From the NCBI GenBank assembly GCA_045539475.1, contig JAZQFJ010000093.1, positions 1-64,000 of the forward strand: DNA of 64,000 nt, written 5' to 3'. The notes under the pieces are model-generated. The model searched no databases. It had not been told where the DNA came from and saw only the letters and a list, made by a program, of their open reading frames with translations. This document shows positions 18,285-26,754 of the stretch, in pieces. A program made the position numbers and the translations under genes. How positions within the stretch are numbered: the stretch's first letter is position 1; each line of letters opens with the position of its first letter. Source of the DNA: SIG480 sp045539475 (GTDB lineage Bacteria > Bacillota > Clostridia > Oscillospirales > JAAYXM01).

Positions 18285-19136
18285 CGGGTTTGTTTCATCA
18301 ACCGCGCGGCGGAGCATTTCAATAAAAAGCTTCGCTCGGCGTGTGAGGTATTTTCCTTTTTTTCGAGCAATTACTGTACTTCTTCTTACTGTTCCTATGC
18401 TCTTGAATACTACATCATCCGAAAACTGACCGTGCCATGACATTGCCGGAAAAAATGCTACACCAAGCCCCATCGCGACATATTTTCTGATATAATACGG
18501 ATCATCGCTCTGGATTGCAATATTCGGCACAAAGCCTTCACACAAACGATTTGTTATCGAATACATACTGCTTCCGTCCGGCATCGTTATAAATCGCTCA
18601 TTTTTTAAGTCGGAAACAGAAATAGTCGCTTTTCCGGCAAGCGGGTTGTCCTTATGCAAAGCAAGAAGAATATCCTCTGTCAGGAGTACGGTGGTTTCAA
18701 AATCGGTATCGGGAAAATATTCATCGCAAATGATGAGATCAAACTCACCGCTTGTGCCGGTGTTATGTTTTATAACAAAGGTTACCTCCGGGTATTTTTG
18801 CTTAAAGCTTTCAATCGCGCGCGTAACAACACGGCGGTTTGTAAGAACAAGAATTTTTATTTCTCCGGCAATACTCGTCTTGCTGTCAGCAAGAACAAGC
18901 CGGCCTTCCCCCAGCGCGTCAAGTGCTTTTTTTGCACTTTCATAAAACAAGCGTCCCTGTTCGTTAAGCATAATCCTGTTTGCCGCGTGGATAAAAAGCT
19001 CACACTCAAGCTCACGTTCTAGCCGTTTTATGGTCTGAGATATGTTAGACACCGGAACGCCGTGCTTTTCGGCGGTGCGGGAAAAGTTTTCAAGCTCTGC
19101 CGCGTCACAGAAATACCGCAGCTGCAAAAGTTCCAT
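18270..19136 (-). CDS. LysR-family transcriptional regulator
   Basis: A 288-residue LysR regulator. Residues 1-60 are the winged helix-turn-helix (LQLRYFCDAAELENFSRTAEKHGVP begins it; NISQTIKRLERELECELF ends it). The remainder is the periplasmic-binding-protein-like effector domain. It is divergent from the small PQ-loop gene at 19278 and could regulate it, as is common in this family. Its own promoter overlaps an imperfect dyad (CAGTT/AACTG), which would allow autoregulation. The effector is unknown. Confidence 0.9.
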   Translation of the reverse strand: MELLQLRYFCDAAELENFSRTAEKHGVPVSNISQTIKRLERELECELFIHAANRIMLNEQGRLFYESAKKALDALGEGRLVLADSKTSIAGEIKILVLTNRRVVTRAIESFKQKYPEVTFVIKHNTGTSGEFDLIICDEYFPDTDFETTVLLTEDILLALHKDNPLAGKATISVSDLKNERFITMPDGSSMYSITNRLCEGFVPNIAIQSDDPYYIRKYVAMGLGVAFFPAMSWHGQFSDDVVFKSIGTVRRSTVIARKKGKYLTRRAKLFIEMLRRAVDETNPLQKQ

Positions 19137-19159
19137 GATATCAGCTCCCCTCTTACATT

Positions 19160-19188
19160 ATGGTAGCACAGTTTAGTTTAACTGTCAA
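19160..19188 (-). promoter_or_regulatory. Promoter of the LysR gene
   Basis: On the minus strand TTGACA (19183-19188), 17 bases, TACCAT (19160-19165). The spacer holds the partial dyad CAGTTTAGTTTAACTG on the plus strand (19170-19185), a candidate LysR site. Confidence 0.65.
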
Positions 19189-19216
19189 GTGAAAGCAGCT
19201 TTATATCATTTGATTA

Positions 19217-19245
19217 TTTACAATAACGCAGAAATTTGGTAATAT
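19217..19245 (+). promoter_or_regulatory. Promoter of the PQ-loop gene
   Basis: TTTACA (19217-19222), a 17-base spacer and TAATAT (19240-19245), about 33 bases before the start codon. Confidence 0.65.
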
Positions 19246-19277
19246 TATATCGAAAATTAATTACGGAGGTTTTTAAA

Positions 19278-19580
19278 ATGTCTGAAATTCTCGAAATCAT
19301 AATGGTTGTAAGCTTTGGTGTGTCGTGGCCGGCAAACGTTCTTAAGTCCTATAAGGCAAGAACAACAAAAGGCAAGAGCCTTATGTTCCTTCTTCTCATC
19401 GAGTTCGGCTATGTTGCAGGTATTGCATCCAAGTTTGTGAGACCCGACTTTGCAGAGTGGTTCGCAAGCAGCTGGTATGTTCTTATCTTCTACATACTCA
19501 ACTTCATCATGGTTGGTGCTGACCTCGTTCTCTACTACAGAAACAAGCAGCTCGACAAGAAAAACGGCGTTATTGCTTAA
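19278..19580 (+). CDS. Small PQ-loop-like membrane protein (SemiSWEET-like)
   Basis: A 100-residue protein with three predicted membrane helices: about 1-20 (EILEIIMVVSFGVSWPANVL), about 33-55 and about 65-90. SWPANVLKSYKARTTKGKS matches the PQ-loop pattern, with the Pro at the helix kink and the basic loop, as in bacterial SemiSWEET sugar transporters that dimerise to form a pore. A strong GGAGG precedes ATG 19278; an upstream in-frame ATG at 19236 overlaps the promoter. Its own promoter and terminator make it monocistronic. Transport of a sugar is possible but unproven. Confidence 0.7.
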   Translation: MSEILEIIMVVSFGVSWPANVLKSYKARTTKGKSLMFLLLIEFGYVAGIASKFVRPDFAEWFASSWYVLIFYILNFIMVGADLVLYYRNKQLDKKNGVIA

Positions 19581-19594
19581 ATTTCCGATTACAA

Positions 19595-19632
19595 AATCAT
19601 CCCGTCGAAAATTTCGACGGGATGATTTTTTC
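19595..19632 (+). terminator. Rho-independent terminator after the PQ-loop gene
   Basis: A perfect stem AATCATCCCGTCGAAA / TTTCGACGGGATGATT followed by TTTTTTC. It lies between two convergent genes. Confidence 0.9.
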
Positions 19633-19641
19633 TTGACTTTA

Positions 19642-20130
19642 TTATTTTTGATCTTCCTGCTTTGCAGAGGTTTTAACTACTGCGGATTTAAACTGCTTTC
19701 TTGATTCACGGGTTTCATTTAGAGCCTGCTCAATAACGGTTTCAAGACGGCGCAAGGTATCCTCGGCGTAGTCATTGGACGCACGGCGAAGTTCCTTTGC
19801 CTTGCTTTCCGCAAGTGACATAATCTCATTGGCCTTCTGGCGCGAGGTTATAACGATTTCATCCTCTGCAACCATATGGCGCGCGCGGTCCTCTGCCGCA
19901 CTTTTGATTGCTTCAGCTTCTTTCTTTGCCTGGGCAAGAATTTCGTTTCTGTTTTCGACGATTGTGCGCGCCTGCTCTAAATCCTTAGGCAGATTTGCAC
20001 GAATCTCATCGATAAGATCAAGAAGCTTTTCACGCTCGATAAGGCATTTTTCGGCACCGAAGGGCAACGCCCATGCATCGGACACCATTTCATACAGCAT
20101 ATTTACCAATTCATCAATTCCGCTTGCCAT
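19642..20130 (-). CDS. Coiled-coil protein (V-ATPase subunit E/H- or DivIVA-like)
   Basis: A 162-residue soluble, highly charged protein that is almost entirely helical. Heptad-like repeats run through ARTIVENRNEILAQAKKEAE, then KANEIMSLAESKAKELRR and LETVIEQALNETRESRK. It resembles the stalk subunits of rotary ATPases and DivIVA-like proteins. Clostridial genomes often carry such a gene next to coaD, annotated only as an ATPase-like protein. No ATP synthase genes are nearby, so a rotary-ATPase role is unlikely. It follows coaD by 35 bases and is probably in its operon. Confidence 0.6.
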   Translation of the reverse strand: MASGIDELVNMLYEMVSDAWALPFGAEKCLIEREKLLDLIDEIRANLPKDLEQARTIVENRNEILAQAKKEAEAIKSAAEDRARHMVAEDEIVITSRQKANEIMSLAESKAKELRRASNDYAEDTLRRLETVIEQALNETRESRKQFKSAVVKTSAKQEDQK

Positions 20131-20165
20131 TTACACTACCATTCCTTTCCTCTGAGGCACTGCCT

Positions 20166-20651
20166 CTATTCTCCCCTTAAGAGCCTTTTTGTTACATCAT
20201 CTAAAATCGTTTCCGGTACAAACGGAGAAATATCTCCGCCAAGCGAGCAGATTTCTTTCACGACGCTTGATGACAAATACAGATTTTCCTCCGACGTCGG
20301 CAAAAACAAGGTTTCAAGCTTTGGATTGATTTTGCGGTTTATCAGCGCCATCTGAAATTCGCTTTCAAAATCGCTTACGGCACGAAGCCCCTTTATAAGG
20401 ACACAGTCTCCCACAGACTTTACCCACTCTGCCAAAAGAGCGTCAGATGATGTGATTTCAACATTCGGAAAAGCCGCTGTCACACGCTTTAAAAAGCCGC
20501 AACGCTCTTCAAGGGTGAACGTAGGTCGTTTCTTAGCATTTACCATAGCCACAACTATTACTTTATCGAATATCGACGCCGCTCTTTCAATAATATCAAG
20601 ATGTCCTTTTGTAACCGGGTCAAAGCTTCCGGGATAAACTGCGATTTTCAT
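20166..20651 (-). CDS. coaD: Phosphopantetheine adenylyltransferase
   Basis: A 161-residue enzyme catalysing the fourth step of coenzyme A synthesis, transfer of AMP from ATP to 4'-phosphopantetheine. YPGSFDPVTKGHLDIIERA contains the T/HxGH nucleotidyl-transfer motif, and NLYLSSSVVKEICSLGGDIS is the second signature, which contacts ATP. KGLRAVSDFESEFQMA is the substrate-binding segment. The length is normal. It lies 10 bases after rsmD, its usual neighbour in Firmicutes. Confidence 0.96.
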   Translation of the reverse strand: MKIAVYPGSFDPVTKGHLDIIERAASIFDKVIVVAMVNAKKRPTFTLEERCGFLKRVTAAFPNVEITSSDALLAEWVKSVGDCVLIKGLRAVSDFESEFQMALINRKINPKLETLFLPTSEENLYLSSSVVKEICSLGGDISPFVPETILDDVTKRLLRGE

Positions 20652-20661
20652 TGACTTCGCC

Positions 20662-21207
20662 TCAAATTTCTGATTTACGGATAACCGTAAGCTTAATACG
20701 TCCGTACTTATATTCGCGGTACGAATACTTGTCCGAATCTGCCTTCAGAACCTCCGAAGAAGAATCTGTTTCACATACTATTATACCATAATCTGACAAT
20801 ATGTCAAATGAATATATTATTTTCAGCGCTTTTTCGAGCAAATTGCTGTTGTACGGCGGATCTAAAAAGATAATGTCATACTTTGTGCCTTTAGTCAGCA
20901 CCTCGGTAAAATCGCCGCGATGTATGCTGATTAAATCAGCAAAATCACAACGCTTTATATTTTCTTTGATTATATCTGCAGCGCGTCTTGAATTTTCCAC
21001 CGCAACAGCGCTTCTGGCACCGCGGCTTATTGCCTCAATCGCAAGCTGACCGCTTCCGGAGAACAAATCAAGAACACGCGCATTTTCTACATCAAATTGA
21101 ATTATATTGAATATGGATTCCTTCACTTTATCTGTTGTTGGGCGTGTTTCTTCCCCTTCAAGAGCCTTAAGTACGCGACCGCGCGCAATTCCCGAAATTA
21201 CTCTCAT
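20662..21207 (-). CDS. rsmD: 16S rRNA (guanine966-N2)-methyltransferase RsmD
   Basis: A 181-residue S-adenosylmethionine-dependent enzyme that methylates G966 in 16S rRNA. ISGIARGRVLKALEGEETRPTTDKV splits into the usual N-terminal signature; motif I is LDLFSGSGQLAIEAISRGA and the catalytic motif is IIFLDPPYNS. It overlaps the end of uvrC by four bases and is followed by coaD. Confidence 0.95.
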   Translation of the reverse strand: MRVISGIARGRVLKALEGEETRPTTDKVKESIFNIIQFDVENARVLDLFSGSGQLAIEAISRGARSAVAVENSRRAADIIKENIKRCDFADLISIHRGDFTEVLTKGTKYDIIFLDPPYNSNLLEKALKIIYSFDILSDYGIIVCETDSSSEVLKADSDKYSYREYKYGRIKLTVIRKSEI

Positions 21208-23021
21208 TCTTTTTCCTCCCTGTCAAAATAGTTTCTTATCTCTTCCGCCGACAATTTAGGAACAACTTTGCACAACTCTTCATATGATGCCGACTTTATT
21301 GCCGGAATATTTTTGAAGGTTTCAAGAAGCTTTACTGCTCTTGCTTTTCCCACGCCAGGAATTTTCGTAAGCTCACTTTCCGTCATACTGCGCGCGCGAA
21401 GCTTTCTGTGATACTCAATCGAATACCTGTGAACCTCCTCCTGTACGGCGGTTACGAAGCGAAATACGGCGGGATGGGCCGATATGCCTATTTCATTTCC
21501 GCTTGCATCAACAATCGCGCGGGTGCTGTGTTTATCGTTTTTTACCATACCGAAAAGCGGAATATTTAAACCAAGCTCACAAAGAAGCGGTGCAACTGCA
21601 TTGATCTGGGTTATACCACCGTCGAGAAGAATTAGATCCGGCTTGTTTTTAAACTTCTCATCTCCATCTTTATATCGCATAAAGCGGCGGGATATCACCT
21701 CACGCATTGCCTGCGGATCATCCTGACCGGTAAGCGTTTTTATCTTAAATCTTCGGTACTCACGCCGAAGCGGAGAACCGTTTTTAAAAACAACCATACC
21801 CGCAACCATATCGGAGCCCGAAATGTTTGATATGTCGTATGATTCAATCCTCTCCGGAAGTGAATCAAGCGCAAGAATTTTCTTGAGATCCTCAAGAACA
21901 CGGATTTCACGCTCCTCGCGGTTTATTGCCGCAAGAGCTTTCTCCCGTGCGTTCTGCTCTGCCATTTCCACAGATTTAAGTTTTTCACCGCGCTTGGGTG
22001 TATATACGTAAACACGTTTCCCCGAAAGTGATGTCAGCCATTCTTCAAGAGTTTCCGGTGATGATACTTCATACTGAAGATATATCTCGCGCGGGAAGCT
22101 TGTTCTTCCGGAATAATACCGTACGACAAACTCCTCCAGAAGCTCAGACATTTCGCCGTATACCGGCGTTTCCGTCATTCTCGTTTCGCTTTCGAGGAGA
22201 GAACCGTCAATGTAGTGAAGAACCGAAAATGCAGTCTTGCTCTCCCCTGTGTAAAGCGCAAACACGTCTGTGTCAGACATCATGCTTGAAATGATTTTCT
22301 GCTTTGTTCCAAGTGTGGAAATTGCACGGATTTCATCGCGCAGCTTTCCCGCAAGCTCAAACTCAAGCTTTTCGGCGTGGGCAAGCATTTTTTCTTCAAG
22401 AAGCTTTATAACCTCATCGGTTTTTCCGGAGAGAATCATGCACGCCCGCTCGATGCGTTCGCGATATTCTTCTGCCGTCAGCTTTCCCGCGCATGGAGCA
22501 TCGCATCTTCCTATATGGCTGTTGAGACACGGTCTGCCCTTTCCGATATCGGCAGGAAAACGGCGATTGCATGTCGGCAGGCGCAAAAGCGCGCTTACCG
22601 TCTCTATCGCACGGCGGGATTCGTTCCTGCCGCCATATGGACCAAAGTAACGCGCACCGTCCTCGCGAGGCTTCGATACAATTGAAAAGCGCGGATATTC
22701 ATCATTTGACAAGCGTACAGACGGATATCCCTTATCATCCTTTAAAAGGATATTATATCTTGGCATATGACGCTTTATCAGAGAATTTTCGAGAACGAGA
22801 GCTTCAAACTCCGTATCCGTTATTATATAGTCAAAATCGCGCACTTGTGACACCATAAGGCGCGTTTTTGAATTATGCGAGGAATTCTGCCGAAAATACG
22901 AATTAACGCGGTTATACAGCTTTTTAGCCTTTCCTACGTATATAACCTCACCCTTTTTATCGAGCATTATATATACTCCCGGCTTCATCGGAAGACGAAG
23001 CGCCTTTTCTTTTGGGGTCAT
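21204..23021 (-). CDS. uvrC: UvrABC excinuclease subunit C
   Basis: A 605-residue subunit that makes both incisions in nucleotide excision repair. The GIY-YIG nuclease domain is at residues 12-90 (GVYIMLDKKGEVIYVGKAKKL). A UVR domain follows (VIKLLEEKMLAHAEKLEFELA), then the RNase H-like C-terminal nuclease (YDISNISGSDMVAGMVVFKNG begins it; LILLDGGITQINA marks an Asp) and helix-hairpin-helix repeats (LTKIPGVGKARAVKLLETF). A four-cysteine cluster lies near 155-185 (CNR, CLNSHIGRCDAPCAG), as in UvrC proteins that carry an iron-sulphur cluster. It heads the uvrC-rsmD-coaD series. Confidence 0.97.
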   Translation of the reverse strand: MTPKEKALRLPMKPGVYIMLDKKGEVIYVGKAKKLYNRVNSYFRQNSSHNSKTRLMVSQVRDFDYIITDTEFEALVLENSLIKRHMPRYNILLKDDKGYPSVRLSNDEYPRFSIVSKPREDGARYFGPYGGRNESRRAIETVSALLRLPTCNRRFPADIGKGRPCLNSHIGRCDAPCAGKLTAEEYRERIERACMILSGKTDEVIKLLEEKMLAHAEKLEFELAGKLRDEIRAISTLGTKQKIISSMMSDTDVFALYTGESKTAFSVLHYIDGSLLESETRMTETPVYGEMSELLEEFVVRYYSGRTSFPREIYLQYEVSSPETLEEWLTSLSGKRVYVYTPKRGEKLKSVEMAEQNAREKALAAINREEREIRVLEDLKKILALDSLPERIESYDISNISGSDMVAGMVVFKNGSPLRREYRRFKIKTLTGQDDPQAMREVISRRFMRYKDGDEKFKNKPDLILLDGGITQINAVAPLLCELGLNIPLFGMVKNDKHSTRAIVDASGNEIGISAHPAVFRFVTAVQEEVHRYSIEYHRKLRARSMTESELTKIPGVGKARAVKLLETFKNIPAIKSASYEELCKVVPKLSAEEIRNYFDREEKE

Positions 23022-23117
23022 TTTTTTCTTTCACCTGCCTATAAGAATCCCACTCAACAATGCAATCAAAGATTGCTGTTGGTTCCCCGGTAACCTTGTT
23101 GTGTTCCACAATAACAG

Positions 23118-23146
23118 TATAGACGGCAACAGTATTGCCGTCTATA
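23118..23146. terminator. Perfect 12-bp hairpin downstream of the HPr-like gene
   Basis: TATAGACGGCAA and TTGCCGTCTATA flank a five-base loop. No long T-run follows on the minus strand, so it may be an attenuator or a processing or stability hairpin rather than a full terminator. Confidence 0.6.
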
Positions 23147-23175
23147 TAAGGTAATGTTAAAATTTACGGTTGATA

Positions 23176-23445
23176 TTACATCTGATCGGAGAAATTGCTC
23201 CCGACGAGCTCACAAAGCGCGACAAGAGCCTCATCCTCATCAACACCGTCAGCAATGATGTTTACCTTGGTACCCTTTACGATACCGAGAGAAAGAACAC
23301 CAAGCAGGCTTTTCGCATTTACGCGACGTTCCTCACGTTCAACCTGTATGCTGCATTTAAATTCATTTGCCTTCTGGATGAAAAATGTCGCCGGACGGGC
23401 ACGAAGTCCGATCTGGTTGTTGATAACTACTTCTTTAGAACACAT
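23176..23445 (-). CDS. HPr/Crh-like regulatory protein lacking the PTS histidine
   Basis: An 89-residue HPr-fold protein. The segment that normally reads GLHARPA is GLRARPA, so residue 15 is Arg (codon CGT) instead of the phosphorylated His. Ser46 and its surroundings are intact (NAKSLLGVLSLGI), so phosphorylation by HPr kinase and binding to CcpA remain possible. Bacillus Crh likewise lacks His15 (it has Gln) and acts only in catabolite repression. A regulatory rather than sugar-transporting role is therefore likely. It lies alone between uvrC and mutS2; no other PTS gene is in the window. Confidence 0.88.
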   Translation of the reverse strand: MCSKEVVINNQIGLRARPATFFIQKANEFKCSIQVEREERRVNAKSLLGVLSLGIVKGTKVNIIADGVDEDEALVALCELVGSNFSDQM

Positions 23446-23582
23446 TTAGAGCGTCTCCTCACAATCATTTTTACAAATTTTATCAGTATATATATATAAT
23501 AACAAATTACCTGTACATAAGTCAATATTTTTTTATGCATACAACGCACAAAATTTTGAATGTTTTTCCGCCGATTATTGTA

Positions 23583-25970
23583 TTAAGTTCTCAGTTCAGC
23601 GATGGTAACACCGTCTTCTCCCTCTCCGTAAACACCCAAACGGAAAGATTTTATGTGCGGATGAGTGCGGAGATACGTGTGAACGGACTTGCGCAGAACA
23701 CCTGTTCCCTTCCCGTGAATGATGGTAACTGTGTTAAGCTTCGCCAGAAACGCGGTATCAAGATACGAGCTTAAAACGTATTCTGCTTCGTCTGATGCAA
23801 GCCCCCGAAGGTCAACCTCCGGCTTTACTGAAATATTGCGTAGCTCTGCCTTTTTCTTCGCTATAAAACGATTTACGGTCTTTTCTCCCGTTTCTTCAAC
23901 AAGCGAGACCTCGTCCGGTCTTGCAGTAACCTTCATTATTCCGGCCTGTACGGTGAGAATTCCCGTTTTTTCCGCTATACCCACAACCGTACCTTGAAGA
24001 CCTAACTCCACCAGTTCCACGGTGTCTCCCTCACGAAGTTTTCGCGGAAGCGGTTTTGGCGTGGGACGGGCTTTTGCACGGATTACGTTTTTCTCCGCTT
24101 CGTTAAGTCCGCGGGAGAGCTCGCTCCTTGCTTCATTAATGAGATTGCGGTCTGCTTTTTTCTTTTCAAGCTTCCTTATCTCCTTGATTTCATCAAGTGC
24201 ACGGTCTGCTGCCTCACGTGCATCTGAAAGAATTTTTTCTGCATCTGCACGAGCTTTCTCTATCACGCTTACCTTGCGCTTTTCAAGCTCTTCCTCAAAC
24301 TGCTCACTCTTCTTCTTTTTGCTTTCCGCATCCAAGCGAAGCCTGTTTGCCTCGGAAAGCTCGGTATCAAGAGCCTTTTGCTTTGCCTCAAGCTGTGATA
24401 ATATCTCGTCAAAGCGTTTATCTTCACGCTCGACAAGTCTTTCCGCTCCTTTTATTATATTCATTGGAAGCCCCAAGCGCTCCGATATTGCAAAAGCATT
24501 ACTTTTTCCCGGAATACCTATAAGCAATCGGTAAGTGGGCTTTAGTGTCGTAACATCAAATTCGCAGCTTGCGTTTTCAACGCGCTCTGTAATAAGCGCA
24601 AAGCTTTTAAGCTCTGCATAATGCGTTGTCGCAACAGTTTTAGCACCAAGCGCACGTATATACTCAATAATCGAAACAGCCAAAGCTGCACCTTCAACAG
24701 GGTCGGTACCCGCTCCAAGCTCATCAACAAGAACAAGTGAACTGTCATCTGCTTGCGATATTATCTCAACAATATTTTTCATATGCGATGAAAACGTTGA
24801 GAGGGACTGCTCTATGCTTTGCTCATCTCCGATATCGGCAAATATCTTAGAGAATACGGAAATTTCGCTTCCGTAGTCACACGGAATATGCAGACCGCAC
24901 TCTGCCATAAGAGTGAGAAGCCCTATGGTTTTAAGCGAAACCGTTTTACCGCCGGTGTTGGGGCCGGTAATAACCAGAGTGTCAAACTCGCGCCCGAGGC
25001 GGATGGAAATCGGGACGGTTTTGTTCTTATCAAGCAAGGGATGGCGGGCATTCTTCAAGTCAACTATACCTTTATCATTTACCGACGGTGCCTCTGCGTT
25101 CTGCGCATATGAAAGCTTTCCCATCGCGAAAATCAAATCAAGCCGCGAGAGAATTTCAAAATTCGTTTCAATGCCCGCGGAAAATTCGGCGACCTCAGAA
25201 GAAAGCGCGGCAAGAATTCGCTCTATTTCCTTTTTTTCCTCTGCCTCAAGCTCGCGCAATGCGTTATTGAGCTCAACAACCTGTATAGGCTCTATAAACA
25301 CGGTTGCACCTGTTGATGAAACATCGTGTACAAGGCCTTTTATTTCACCTTTATACTCACTTTTAACAGGAACAACAAAACGCCCGGAGCGCTGTGTGAT
25401 GATATTCTCCTGCAAATGCTTTGCGTGCGCCGGAGAAGAAATGATATGCGCAAGCACCTCACGCACCTTTTCACCGCTACGACGTATACGTCTGCGTATT
25501 GCCAAAAGCTCTCCGGATGCTCCGTCTGCAATTTCCTCAGGACTTATAATTGCTGAACGGATTTTATCTTCAAGCGCACGATTTATCATAAGAGCTGCAA
25601 ACATCCCGTCAAGAGATGTTCTTTCACTCTTTCTGTCATCCTCAAGATAACTCTGTACACCGCGCGCCGTGCGCAAAAGCTCTGCCACATGCAGAAGCTC
25701 TCCTGCATTGAGAGAACCGCCACGCTCTGCACGCCGGACACTTGCCGATAGATTGCGCACTCCGGAAAACGGCGGAGCACCTTTTATTCCCAGAAGGCGA
25801 CGGGCGTCACTCGTCTTATCAAGCGATGCACGAACCTCTGTTACATCGGTTTTAGGAGAAAGACTGCGTGCAAGCTCTTTTGCACTGTCACTTACCGCAT
25901 AACCGGCAAGAAGCTCAAGCACATGTGCAAGCTCAAGCGTATTCTGTGATTTTTGGTATAAACTGTCCAT
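23583..25970 (-). CDS. mutS2: Endonuclease MutS2
   Basis: A 795-residue MutS paralogue. Helical core and clamp regions occupy residues 1-300; Walker A is TGPNTGGKTVSLKTIG, Walker B is LVLVDELGAGTDP, and a long coiled coil (REDKRFDEILSQLEAKQK onward) precedes a KOW-like beta domain and a C-terminal Smr nuclease domain (VDLRGLASDEAE, TIIHGKGTGVLRK). The family suppresses recombination and, in Bacillus, splits collided ribosomes. I use ATG 25970, five bases after GGAG, rather than the upstream ATG at 25985. It follows recO by 18 bases. Confidence 0.96.
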   Translation of the reverse strand: MDSLYQKSQNTLELAHVLELLAGYAVSDSAKELARSLSPKTDVTEVRASLDKTSDARRLLGIKGAPPFSGVRNLSASVRRAERGGSLNAGELLHVAELLRTARGVQSYLEDDRKSERTSLDGMFAALMINRALEDKIRSAIISPEEIADGASGELLAIRRRIRRSGEKVREVLAHIISSPAHAKHLQENIITQRSGRFVVPVKSEYKGEIKGLVHDVSSTGATVFIEPIQVVELNNALRELEAEEKKEIERILAALSSEVAEFSAGIETNFEILSRLDLIFAMGKLSYAQNAEAPSVNDKGIVDLKNARHPLLDKNKTVPISIRLGREFDTLVITGPNTGGKTVSLKTIGLLTLMAECGLHIPCDYGSEISVFSKIFADIGDEQSIEQSLSTFSSHMKNIVEIISQADDSSLVLVDELGAGTDPVEGAALAVSIIEYIRALGAKTVATTHYAELKSFALITERVENASCEFDVTTLKPTYRLLIGIPGKSNAFAISERLGLPMNIIKGAERLVEREDKRFDEILSQLEAKQKALDTELSEANRLRLDAESKKKKSEQFEEELEKRKVSVIEKARADAEKILSDAREAADRALDEIKEIRKLEKKKADRNLINEARSELSRGLNEAEKNVIRAKARPTPKPLPRKLREGDTVELVELGLQGTVVGIAEKTGILTVQAGIMKVTARPDEVSLVEETGEKTVNRFIAKKKAELRNISVKPEVDLRGLASDEAEYVLSSYLDTAFLAKLNTVTIIHGKGTGVLRKSVHTYLRTHPHIKSFRLGVYGEGEDGVTIAELRT

Positions 25971-25988
25971 AAAAACTCCAAACAAGTA

Positions 25989-26732
25989 TTATATTAACCC
26001 TTTATAGAATGTATTTGTTTTAAATTTCCTATCAAAATGAGTGCTGAGATATTCATCGCACACATCAGCGAGAAGCTTCATTGACGAATCGTTTATCGAA
26101 AACGAGAAGATGCGTTTTATATCCTCGCTCAAAATAAAACGCATTGCATCAACAACACTTGCGTCTATCCGTTTAAGGAATCCGCCGTTGCAAGCAGAAC
26201 ACAGAACTGTTCCGTTTTCAACGTCGAAATAAGCAAGATCATCAATGCTGCCGCACACTCCGCAACTCAAAACATTCGGCGTATATCCGGATAGAGATGC
26301 AACTTTAAGCTCGAACACTGCTTTTATCTTTTCATGCGGAATGTTGGTTTTTGCAAGCGCATAAAGAGAATTTAGTCCCAAGCGCAAAAGCTCAGGATTT
26401 ATACTTTCCTCTTCCGCTGCAAGCTCAAGCACCTCTGCAAAATATGAGCCGAGCGCAAGCTTGACGATATCGTTGCGAATGCCATAAAACATTTCCAGCG
26501 GCTCTGCTTCATTTAGCGTGTATCGTCCGCCGCTTTCATAAAGAGTGAGCTCAGAATACGTAAGAAGCTGAATTGCAGCCGAAACCCGGCTTCCTTTTCT
26601 TTTCGCTCCGCGGGCAAGCACCGAAAGCTTGCCGCCGCATTCGGTAAGCACACTCAGCATAACATCCGATTCTTTATACGGAGTTTCTCTCAGAACAAGC
26701 CCTTTATCTACCACCTGCAAAGCTCTCACCAC
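25989..26732 (-). CDS. recO: DNA repair protein RecO
   Basis: A 247-residue recombination mediator that helps load RecA on SSB-coated DNA. It has an N-terminal OB fold (DKGLVLRETPYKESDVMLSVLTE, in two parts), a helical middle, and a zinc site formed by CGVCG and CSAC. It lies between era and mutS2; era-recO adjacency is common in Firmicutes. Confidence 0.94.
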   Translation of the reverse strand: MVRALQVVDKGLVLRETPYKESDVMLSVLTECGGKLSVLARGAKRKGSRVSAAIQLLTYSELTLYESGGRYTLNEAEPLEMFYGIRNDIVKLALGSYFAEVLELAAEEESINPELLRLGLNSLYALAKTNIPHEKIKAVFELKVASLSGYTPNVLSCGVCGSIDDLAYFDVENGTVLCSACNGGFLKRIDASVVDAMRFILSEDIKRIFSFSINDSSMKLLADVCDEYLSTHFDRKFKTNTFYKGLI

Positions 26733-26754
26733 CTGTAAAGTAGATGCACTTCAC

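Noticed and set aside
19642..20130. Rotary ATPase stalk subunit
   Set aside because: No other ATP synthase subunit is present, and coaD-linked coiled-coil proteins of this kind are common in Clostridia.
23118..23146. Classic Rho-independent terminator
   Set aside because: The stem is perfect, but neither strand has a clear T-run after it, so I keep it only as a hairpin of uncertain role.
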